From Atriophallophorus winterbourni (Eukaryota > Platyhelminthes > Trematoda > Plagiorchiida > Microphallidae), in assembly GCA_013407085.1 (NCBI GenBank), contig JACCGJ010018503.1, forward strand, positions 1 to 64,000: DNA of 64,000 nt. Reading direction: 5' to 3'. Every line of letters starts with the position of its first letter. The first letter of the stretch is position 1. The position numbers and the translations under genes were made by a program. Of this stretch, positions 23,700 to 32,770 are shown piece after piece. The notes under the pieces were generated by a model, which was given only the letters and a program-made list of their open reading frames with translations, was not told the DNA's origin and did not search any database.

Positions 23700-24407
23700 C
23701 GTCATTTACGTCTTGGATTATACAGATACTAAAAGTGTTTTGTGAAGAATTTGCTTTACATAAACTTTTGCATCCATTTTAGCACCGATATCATAGATGG
23801 GCACAGCCAACGGCTAACGAGTAAAAGGATCAACACACGTCAACATGCAGGAAAAAGCGCCACTGTCCACTTATTGACCGACGAGGTCCAATTGAACGTT
23901 CTGAAAGCGCTCCGTACCGAGTGAAAATACATCAAGGTAACTAAGGGTGTGCCGTTGGTCTTTGCTTTGTTGATAACGGATGCAACACTTTGTCCAAAGG
24001 TCAATTTCCTTATGTATGTAGACCTACACAAATGACAACATATTATCTCTCGTATAGCATTTACTCCGGGATGTGATAAGACATATAGGTTCTGAACAAT
24101 GTTCGTCACAAATTTCAAGGGATTATTAGCCGACCCTTACCACTGTACATAACGCAAACGAGATTAGAGTTGGAAATTATAACAAAATACAGTGGATTTG
24201 AAACCGAATGTGATGTAATGTATTGATTCAATACAGATTTTTTTGCTGCGTACGTGACAAACGTTCGAAGTAGATTATGGGCAGGTTGATGACACTTCAC
24301 TTAATTCGATCGAAGTTAACCCCAAACTGTGTTTGACGAACCGAAAATGTATCAAATGTCGCTCTTAAGTTTGGAAAAATAATCTAACTGGCAGATCTTG
24401 CGGGGTG
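23700..24407 (-). mobile_element. Ty3/Gypsy (CsRn1-like) RNase H end and integrase fragment
   Basis: On the minus strand the segment starts with SPRKICQLDYFSKLKSDI, a stop, then YIFGSSNTV, matching the end of Gypsy RNase H. It continues to CVMYSGKGRLIIP and LKFVTNIVQNLYVLSHPG, the integrase zinc-binding region. Then come NVQLDLVG, LTCVDPFTR, a stop and PLAVPIYDI, the first catalytic Asp region and CVDRFTRWP-like block. Frames shift several times. It is the 3' continuation of the RNase H interrupted at 27159. Confidence 0.85.
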
Positions 24408-24432
24408 AATTCAATTCAATTCAATTTATTGG
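24405..24432 (-). repeat. CR1 3' tail of tandem 5-mers
   Basis: On the plus strand the sequence is a short run of ATTCA units leading into TTTATTGGTCTAAATAGC. The same AATTG-type tail and following GGTCTAAA block recur at 45325 and the block at 46305, marking a common 3' end. Confidence 0.8.
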
Positions 24433-27158
24433 TCTAAATAGCATATAGCATTACAAAAACCACAGAATAATATGGGAATTACGAATAACATTGCTAGTAA
24501 AAGCGGGATTTGTTTTCCTACAGAGCATTTCAGGAATCAGCTTACAATCCATAGGGCAGGAACTGTTTTCAGTCGGTTGGATGGCACATGTGAATCCATG
24601 GTATCAAGATGCATGACTTAATTCGATGCATGGGTTCAAAGTTCAAAGCTTTTATGTTGTAGAATATACAGATTCAAAGTTTGGATTGGTTGACTTGAAG
24701 TTGTCCAAGTTCGATTTGAATATATCCAAGTTTGGTGAATGTGCAACATTACAGGGTATGGAGTTCCGGGAAAAACATACACGTACAGCATAAAAATACC
24801 TTCGACAGTTGAGTCTCGAGTAGGGAATACGTACTGTTACTCATAATTCCGACTGGTTCGCGGTGGTAGTCGTGTGAATAGTTTATTCAGGGGATGGTTG
24901 AGGGTAAGCAATATATTGAACATAAGACTCAAATCAAATCTAAGTCGACGGTAGCGAGAGTCTAAGAGCTTGAGACTTGTAATACGATCTTCGTGTTGTT
25001 TCTGCTTTAAACCGCGTTTGAGCTTGGTGGTCCGATGATATATTCTCTGCAAGAGGCTGATGTCATTCTGTAGCCAGGGTGACCAAACCTGAACCGCATA
25101 CTCCATGGTTGGCATGAAATACGTATTATTTATTTAATTAACAGTTTGCTTCGTGAAACTCCCGAGCACGCGTTTTAGCAGAAGCAGTATTTTTGACGTC
25201 TTTTCATAGACAGCTGTGTCGTTATGTGACGGTTTCAAAGTGCTGCTCACCCACACACCCAAGTCCTTGTCGGTGCTTTCAAGAATATGGGAACCAAGAG
25301 TGTAAGCGAACACAAAATGTCTTCCAACAGTCAATACCTTGCATTTTCTGTCATTGAATGTGAGTTCATTTTTAATTGACCAGTCCTGTAAAGAATCAAG
25401 GTCCAGCTGAAGCTGTCTGCAATCCTTCGTTGTGCGTACTTGTGTCCACTTTTTGATGTAATCCGCAAATAACAAGATTTTGAAACGAACATTTTTAGGT
25501 TAGTTGTTACTGCAACGGGTCGAGACAAAGCACCATCAACCCATACTCGAATGACACGGTCGCGGACTAGTAATGAACCCTTGATGCCGCATTGCTCCAT
25601 TTTTTGTATTAACAGACTGTGGTTCACACGATCGAATGCTTTTGGCATATCAAGATAACAATTGTGTATGGTGTAACCTTTATCTACAGCTTGTGTGCAG
25701 TCATCGAGGGCAAGCAGAAGGTTTGGAATCCAAGAGTGTCTTTTTCTGAAGCCGTGTTGTTCGACTGCGAGCGAGCAATTGTCTTCAAGATGTTTTGTGA
25801 CGCTGTTTGCTACGAGGCGCTCCATCACTTTAGAGATCACCGGTAGTTGTGTTACTGGTCGATAGTTTAATACTTCGGAACGGTTTCCTCCTTTGTAGAT
25901 GGGGTAATGACGCCACTCTTTCAATCACAGGGAACGAAACTTTTGGTTAAAGAGATGCTAAACAAGTGGGTGAGGGGCGTACACAAAGTATAAGCACAAT
26001 TTTTGAGAACCACCAGGGTAATTTCGTTAGCTTCGGCAGATTTGTTTGAGTTGAGATTCTGCGATGTGCGGAGGACACTGTACAACGTAACAGTTAGTTG
26101 TTGTAAAACGTTTTCGGGTGATATTAAGAAATTCAAGGAACAGGTACCGGTGTTTCTTGGGATAAAAACAGAGGAGAAGAAATGGGCTAGAACTTTGGCA
26201 GATTGAGATGCTGTGGTTGTTGTGCCATCACGCTTCATTAGAGCGGCAACCCCTGGTTTCACCATTGACCGGTTATTTATGATCTGATAGAGAATTTTGG
26301 GGTTTGATTCCATTTTATTGAGTAAATGGATTTGATAATTCAATTTTTCATGAACAACAAGGTTGTTTAACTTATTACTCAGCAAAAGGAATGTCATCCA
26401 ACACTCAACAGTGGTGTCATTTCGATGAGCTCGCTATGTAGCATTTCGCAAAGTCAACCATTTTCGTATTCGTCTTCTCAACTTAAACGTATATCCATTT
26501 TTCACCTTTGGAACAAGATGAGACCGCATTTCAACGGCGAATTCAAGTTCGTTTATCATTCACTGCCATTGATCTTGCACGTTGTCGGACTCAAGTCCAG
26601 GCTCTGTGGCGGTATTAAGAGTAGTTTTAAGCTGTGAAAAGTCAATTTTTCTGATCACCTTGTTGACGTCACTTGTTCTGATTGCCTGGTAAATATAATC
26701 AAACGTAATAACTGAGTGGTCACACAGTCCTATTGGAGCTTCATAAGTGAGACTTTCAATCACGTGCTCTTCATTTGTCAGTATCAAGTCCAAGATAGAC
26801 AGCGTATCAGTAACACGAAATCAGGTTGAAAATATGGTTGTAGAATAGAATTTCTCCCAGCAACTGTTGTTATAAAGCATTTAAGGAGATTTCTGGATGA
26901 ACTGAATTTCTCCTAAAGTTTGGCAGATTGATGTCTACGATCAGAAGAAGTCTGCAGCGGTATCTGGTAGCCGCTATGCGTATATTTGCAAGTAATGCTG
27001 AATTTTTAACTTCGTCCCCTGAGGGCGAATGCTTAATTACGCCGACAATGCATTTTTCTCCTGCTGTTACATTCAGCAAACGCCATAATGTTTCTTATAT
27101 TTGTAAGTCATCATCAGTGATATCTTGGCAGAGCAATCTCGGATTGTGGTAAAGTTCA
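24408..27158 (-). mobile_element. CR1-like retrotransposon inserted in Gypsy RNase H
   Basis: 5'-truncated copy, minus strand. It starts in the endonuclease (LNVTAGEKCIVGVIKHSPSG, VDINLPNF in place of GDFNLP, GLCDHSVITFDY), passes a linker (KMESNPKILYQIINNRS) and continues into RT: IYKGGNRSEVLNYRPV, LPVISKVMERLVANSVTKHL, EQHGFRKRHS, LDMPKAFDRVNHSLL. FADY replaces FADD at 25458-25469. The C-terminal RT region reaches about 24840, followed by a 3' UTR ending in tandem AATTG units next to 24408. Several frameshifts and stops are present. Both junctions fall inside one Gypsy reading frame. Confidence 0.9.
25331..27079 (-). pseudogene. Broken CR1 endonuclease-reverse transcriptase ORF2
   Basis: Coding parts lie in separated minus-strand frames: 27079-26870 and 26793-26560 (endonuclease), 26397-25921 (linker and RT start), 25924-25331 (RT fingers and palm). 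The thumb and connection lie in 25475-25134 and 25115-24837. The lost second Asp of FADD and the degraded GDFNLP motif make it inactive apart from the frame breaks. Confidence 0.85.
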
Positions 27159-27974
27159 AAGATCCGATGTCGCTGTGAGTGCAAATGTCAACAGTTTTAT
27201 ATTCAGCTTACAATTTAAAGATACAAATTTCAAGCAGATGCCAAAAATAACGGATGGAATTGTATACTGCAAGCAGTTCTCGACCAAATGTACTATACTT
27301 TGTTTGAGCGCGTTAAGATCAATGTGAAAAAAGAGATAGATGTCTGGAAATGTTCTCAACATCTTTTAAAGTAATACGCGTACCAGCCTCGTTTCACGCA
27401 TCGGCATTTAGGGATAGTCGGTCACCAGTCTCCGTCTACATAAAAGTCATATTGGTTGCTTCATTGAGGGCAGTTTTTAGTGTCGCATAAGCTTTGTCTG
27501 AATTTGATTTCATAGAAATTCACGTTAATTACAGCAAGTTTATCTGTGAGCGTTTTAGCTAAACTCGCGCAATGTGTTTACAAGCGTATGCAGTAATTGA
27601 CGATGCCAAGCAACCAATGCAGCTGACGAATTGAGCTCGGGCTTAGGTAATCAAATATTACTGAAATATTTTTATTTGATGCCCTAATACCGGATGAGTC
27701 GATGTAATGACCCAAATGTCAAGGGATGGCACACCAAAAATGCACTTTGCATGATTAAATACTATACCATATTTTGAAAAGCGTTCGACGATGTACGAAA
27801 ATAAATGGCATGCTCTGCCGTTGTCGTGCTTGCGACCAAAACGTCATCTACACACTTAGACAAATGAGAATCCCTAAAATACCTGATTGATACATCTATG
27901 GATGGTTGAGTGGCGATCAGGAGACCAAGAAGCATTCGGACAACTTCAAACAATCTGAAAGGGGTCGTGACCGC
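27159..27974 (-). mobile_element. Ty3/Gypsy reverse transcriptase and RNase H fragment
   Basis: Minus strand: VTTPFRLFEVVRMLLGLL, then CVDDVLVAS (27843-27854, the YVDD-type active site), YGIVFNHAKCIFGVPSLD, GHYIDSSGIRASNK, and IRQLHWLLGIVNY after a frameshift. RNase H follows with LSLNADA, KYSTFGRELLAVYNSIRYFW, and LLTFALTATSDL. The frame is cut at 27158 by the CR1 insertion and resumes at 24407. Upstream continuity is cut at 27974 by another insertion. Confidence 0.9.
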
Positions 27975-28263
27975 CTACTTTTTTTATTGTGTACGTGTCT
28001 GTTTCCTTTGGAATTCCCTCCCCGAAACTCTTGTCATCTCTCCCAGCATCTAAACGTTTATTCGAAATTTGGATACTTATTTGTTGCATAACGATTCGAC
28101 CACACCTGCGTATTGACTCATGGTAACTATACAACTTGACTATACTTGTTTATTACATGTTTATTTTATACCTATTTCCTGAACGAATATTTACTATGAT
28201 ATGGTAAATGTGAAGCTATGTGCTTTTTGTGACCGTAAATTCTTGAATCTTGAATCTTGAATC
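27975..28263 (+). mobile_element. CR1-like 3' fragment inserted in Gypsy RT
   Basis: Plus strand: a C-terminal ORF2 end (FFYCVRVCFLWNSLP across a frameshift) and then a 3' UTR closing with three CTTGAAT units near 28240-28262. The Gypsy frame is interrupted exactly between DISK and the (A)VTTPF block. It is a severely 5'-truncated insertion of about 290 bp. Confidence 0.8.
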
Positions 28264-28548
28264 TTTTGAAATGTCAGTTTATGCAACAGTAATATGATGG
28301 TACGCACGAACCAAGTATAGCTGCGAAAAGATGGTTTTTTCATTAAATGATGTTTTAAAATGGTGAAAATGGAGGGATGGGATACCTATTCGGGACGGTG
28401 ATTCCGTTGAGTGCACGATAGTTACAGCAAGGCGTATCCGTCCGAATCATTTTACAATATGGAGTAGAGTAGCCCATGGATAAGTTGAGCAAAAGATGAT
28501 GCCAAGTTCCATCATGTACTCAAACTTACGATATTTCACGTAAATTCA
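28264..28548 (-). mobile_element. Ty3/Gypsy reverse transcriptase N-terminal fragment
   Basis: Minus strand: KFEYMMELGIIFCS, YPWATLLHIVK, then CCNYRALNGITVPNRYPI, a decayed stretch with FAAILGSCV, and TDISK. These match the Gypsy order E.MEELGIIR.S.SPWASPLHMV, CGDYRALN..T.PDRYPIP and PEDIPKTAV. Several stops and small indels are present. Confidence 0.85.
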
Positions 28549-28549
28549 A

Positions 28550-29190
28550 TGGTTTTAATGGTCTAAATACCAAATAACTTACTGTAACCATAGATTAAAA
28601 ATATCAAGTTTGCATTAAGAACAAAGTTGTTTCGAAATGTGTTGAAATTTAACATATGAACTGTGTAGCGATGTTGGATTTGGTTAAGGTATACTTGTCA
28701 TGTTCGGCCTTGAACATGTTCGCGCTTGATGAACAAATGTTGTGTGGGGACAGAGAAGAAATTTCGACAATTTGATTTAAAATACGGAATGCTTAATTTG
28801 TAGCAATGCGATCTGGTACCACGTGCTCCTTGCTGAGTAAACAGGCGCTCGAATGGGTGATTCACTCTATGCAGAGTGTTGAAATGAAGGAAGAAATCAG
28901 AACAAATCACCACTGATACGGCGGTACGAAAAGTTAAATTGGTTCATGGTTGGTATCCTCTCTCCAATATGGCCTGTTTAAAAGTCCGGTCACCAGCTTT
29001 GTATCGCGGTTGCATACACGTTGCAACAAAGCCATGTACTTATGTAACCACATAGACCATGCTTGATCAGCATACACAATTGTTGGCTGAATATAGGTGT
29101 CAATTACCTGTGGGAGTACCTGCTTTGTGAAACTACCGAAGATCCTTCTGAGCAGTGCCAATAATTTACAGGATTTTTTGTGTATCACAG
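28550..29190 (-). mobile_element. CR1-like 3' fragment
   Basis: Minus strand: SCKLLALLRRIFGSFTKQVL, PQVIDTYIQPTIVYADQAWS, MALLQRVCNRDTKLVTGL, then the usual C-terminal tail and a 3' UTR reaching GGTCTAAATACC near 28560. It is 5'-truncated in the RT thumb. It is similar to the 40.8-41.6 kb fragment, including LLRRIFGSFTKQ. Confidence 0.85.
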
Positions 29191-29199
29191 AAAACTAGG

Positions 29200-29780
29200 G
29201 TAAACGAACACAGGAAACTAGTGGGAAAGCAACCCCGAAATCCCAGTGAATATCAATCACTTATTCGGGATTCTGCCCTAGCTTTAACACGTGCTATACA
29301 CTGGACACAGCGTAGATCTTGATAACGTGGAAGTGATAAGACGGGGTGTGAAATCTTATAGGGAAAGACTTCACGCCGAGGCTGTTGAAATAACAAAGGC
29401 GGTGAACAAGGTGGATGGGGCGGATATTTCAACAATCTGGCGTTCGGTTCTGCAGCGGATAAGGATTAACGAACATAACACCTGATGCGCACATGGTTAA
29501 GTAGGCAGTGTGTCAGCAGACGCTGTTTACACCTGTACACTTAATACACAATTAAGGATGAACACAGCAATCATGGGGTGTGATCAATTATCGTGATCTC
29601 CCCTGTCTAGCTTAGAGAACTCAAGATTGCTCAAGAAAATGCCATTTGAACCTGAACACTGTTCGTACCGACACACTTGGTCTGACGAAGCTTCTGTGTT
29701 CCGAAGCGAAACGTTACCAAAAACTTGCTATAACTGATTCATCGCAAACTTTATTTTCAGAGCATGCTGTGCTAACAACC
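29200..29780 (+). mobile_element. Penelope-like element 3' fragment (GIY-YIG end plus pLTR)
   Basis: Plus strand 29291-29485 encodes TGHSVDLDNVEVIRRGVKSY then RERLHAEAVEI and GADISTIWRSVL. This resembles the C-terminal part of Penelope-like GIY-YIG endonucleases (TGH.FDWDN..V, EA, and a terminal IWxSLL-like block). About 190 bp downstream is a hammerhead-like motif, which such elements carry in their terminal repeats. The upstream RT is absent. Confidence 0.55.
29677..29720 (+). ncRNA. Minimal type I hammerhead-ribozyme-like motif, copy 1
   Basis: Layout: TTGGT (helix I), CTGACGA core at 29682-29688, A, GCTTC with loop and GAAGC (helix II, 29690-29707), GAAA core at 29708-29711, CGTT (short helix III and cleavage-site region), ACCAA (helix I). 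One extra A lies between CTGACGA and helix II relative to the textbook core. Confidence 0.55.
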
Positions 29781-29829
29781 GATGAAAAACTTACTACTTG
29801 CCAGTCCGAAAGGTCCATTTCGTCGTGTT

Positions 29830-30970
29830 CAGTTGAATTCTTTGTCGTGGGTTTTGATTTATTCCGGACCGATTTTTCGGTTACACTTCCTCTGGTGACG
29901 GTCGTCGGTAAATCATATCTCCTCCTCTACGGTTCTTTCAATCACTGGGAAAATGAAACATATTTGTAATGGATACTTTTTCCTTACGTAAGTGCTAATT
30001 GAACCAGAATTACGTTACGGATATCAGGAGTGATAAATATTTTGCATGTAGCTCGATTGGCTAGGGTAATTTATCTGTCAAACATTGTACATTTTTGTAC
30101 AAACATTTCAAGTTTAATCTAGAAAAGAGTGTTAGATGATGAGTATTTGAGGAGCTAAGTTGAGTGAGTGTCAAAGATGACGGGGCTCATGTTAGTGGGT
30201 ATATTACATCGCCAAATCAGATAGAATTGGATTATTTTTCACGGCTTCGCCATGCTCAGTACCAAGATGTGCAGCAAGTTTTACGGCAACTTCGGGTTTC
30301 CGGTGTTTATTGATAATGTTTATTTTTCGTGGAAGTTCGCATCTATAATGGGTCCAATTGATCAGCTATTTTGTGGTTTATATTGCTAGTTTGATAGGTC
30401 GTATACACTTACTTTCATAATTCAGAAACTTCGGGATTCTGAATGTGTCAATAACCGCTGCATTACTGGTTTGAATAGCATCATCAATGAATCGCCATTC
30501 TTGCATATCGTGGATGGATTTACACTTTGAATCTGAACCAGTGGCAGTTTCTGGGACATTTAAGAGAATGATTCTGCGCTTTTTGCAATCATTCTGTTTG
30601 GTTTTATTCCTTTTCGGTGGCGATTTTATCCGCTTTTATTAGGTAAAATCAACAAATACACTAGGTGTTTTTTAGTCCTACGATCGCATAACATTTATGT
30701 CGATAGAAGAATATATTTTAACTCGTCCTCATTTTGCACTACAAGTTTGAGCAACCGCAGTAAATCTTGGTGTGACGCTTTGAAAGGAAGACCCCAGCGG
30801 ATCAGCGAAACCGGATGGATGGCTTTTAGAATCATCCGAGTTCACAGTCAAAACCACTCGGTCAAGACATGCTTGTTACTATTAGAGAACAGCGTATCGG
30901 TTCCTTAAGGCATATTGGTGCAGATAACACTAAGCGAAGCTGTCTAAACGTCTCTCGTCCAAAATTGTTT
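29830..30970 (-). mobile_element. CR1-like 5' fragment (ORF1 plus endonuclease start)
   Basis: Minus strand: ORF1 pieces (LICTNMP, ILKAIHPVSLIRWG, HQDLLRLLKLVVQNEDELKY, RIILLNVPETATG, AAVIDTFRIPKF) align one-to-one with the plus-strand ORF1 at 32.0-32.55 kb (VICTNIPE, GLKALVPTLMTRL, IFLGFPENVD, VVDTFRIPR). The endonuclease start follows as KCLYKNVQCLTDKLP and FPSD with RRGGDMIYRR. Multiple stops and frameshifts are present. The element is cut before the RT. Confidence 0.8.
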
Positions 30971-31006
30971 GAAATACTTTCGAAAACATGTAGCTAAGTT
31001 ACCGGA

Positions 31007-31088
31007 TTGTAGTTCATAGCTGTTCTCCGAGCTGGTATGGTTGATTGCGGATGTTTCATCGTCAAACTAGTTGACATCATCAGCGAAA
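31007..31088 (+). repeat. Outer left arm of an interrupted foldback element
   Basis: Starting at TTGTAGTTCATAGCTGTTCT and ending at ACATCATCAGCGAAA, this is the reverse complement of 36146-36214 apart from a 13-bp indel and a few substitutions. It is separated from the inner arm (35684-35869) by the CR1 element. Confidence 0.75.
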
Positions 31089-31444
31089 CTACTGTTGACA
31101 TTTTTGACGCGCTGTGCGGACGCATATATTTGTGCTCTCATACTTTTGGATTTATTTCTTCACTTTTTTGTCTGAACTGGACCGTTCATATATCATTGAA
31201 CTCGTCTCAATTCGCTCTTTCGTAATATACTCATTCCAACTTCGAGCAAGGAGATTTCTTGAAAATTCAAATTTTCAAGTTTTAACCCAATTTTACCGAC
31301 GCGTGCAATACCCTTGGCGATTCAGAATATTGTTCCTGTTCGAATGCTGTTGAGAGGATCACATCATCTAGAATTTGACTGATAGTTTTTTCAACACTAT
31401 CAGATCGCTAAGTGCACTGACTCATCACTCGTTGGATTGTAACA

Positions 31445-32750
31445 ATGACGCGAAGGATGACCTCGATGACCCAGATCAAGAAGGCAGCACGTGATGTGTG
31501 TCAAATCTGTAACAAAGGGGTAAGCGTCAAATCCAACGTTGTTAAATGTTTTGGCTGTTTGGGTAAAATACATACTAAATGTGAGAAAGCCCTAACGAAA
31601 TAAGTGATATGTGATATGATATCGATACGACTACAAATCCTCTCCACGAGGCAAAGCTGGAATCTCGAATAGAGATTTTGGAAAATTGCTATCGAAAACT
31701 TGAGGAAACATTTAAACCGCTTTTGGTAGATACACTTGCCAACGCAATTCGACCCGAAATAAATGTTGCTCAAGACAAAAAGGAAAAGGAAATTACACCA
31801 ATAACTGCTCCCTTAACTGAATGCGTTGATAGCTCATCCGAAGGTAATAAAGATGGACCTACTGAACCCTGTTTACCTAGGTCCTCATCTAGTAAAATTG
31901 TGAAAACTTTGTCCAGGACTCGCCGTCGTCTAGTTGCTAGATCCGAGCCTCCCAAAAGAGCAATATTACCGCTCATTCTACTAAGACAGATATCGCTCTC
32001 AGTGTAATCTGCACAAATATCCCGGAATCGACAGATTCACTTTTTTCAGCAAGAAAAGCACATGAGCTCAATGAATGGGCTAAGCTCTGTACACACATGG
32101 GCTTGAAAGCTTTGGTGCCTACATTGATGACGCGCTTAACCCGGCATAAAGACTCCCCTCACGTAGACCGGCCGCGCCTATTAAGGGTGACATTGCGAAA
32201 TAAATCTGAAATGGAAGAAGTCATCCTCAATACGTATCTACTCAGTGCTTGTCCCGGTTTGACCTGCCGAGTACAAGCCGACATACCCTGGTGCGAAAGG
32301 ATAGATCAATCCACTTGTCGGGACCAGTCTACTTCACGCAGTTTAATATTCCTCGGTTTCCCCGAAAATGTTGATGTAGTAACAGCATCGGAATCAAAGC
32401 AACATGATCTGAAGCAATGGTTATACATTGCTGATACTATTGGATCTCGTGATTTTATTGTCGTAGACACTTTTAGAATACCGAGATCCTCTAACTACAG
32501 AGGCAATGGGCCTAGGCCCCTGAAAATCACTTTTCTAACGACTGAAATGGCTATCGCTATGAATATCGAATGGAAATCAAACCGCTCAAAACTTCCACCA
32601 GACGTGAGACTAAGCGTGCCCAAGCGTGTTCCCTCATTGAAACACAGAGAACCATCGCAACCACAGCCTGATTGCAATCTTGTTACTGACAGTCAAAATG
32701 TTACCCCAAAAAACGAAAAGGGTCCGGCTCATCGCGAGTCAGACCAATAG
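31445..32750 (+). pseudogene. CR1 ORF1 (PHD-like zinc finger, RNA-binding type), broken
   Basis: 31445-31603 encodes a 52-residue start with C-x2-C, C-x2-C and H-x2-C ligands (CQIC, CFGC, HTKC), a PHD-like finger, then a stop. 31678-32007 continues in another frame with a heptad-like start and SRTRRRLVARSE. 32097-32750 (217 codons) holds the conserved part: GLKALVPTLMTRL, LIFLGFPENVDVVT, DFIVVDTFRIPRSSNYR, and a lysine/arginine-rich end. A one- or two-base change per junction separates the pieces. The role is inferred from position 5' of the endonuclease. Confidence 0.75.
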
Positions 32751-32770
32751 CTACAGTACACGATCCGACA

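Noticed and set aside
29646..29969. Plus-strand 107-codon open frame
   Set aside because: It runs through the hammerhead-like repeat and then through the antisense of a CR1 endonuclease remnant, so it is not a gene.
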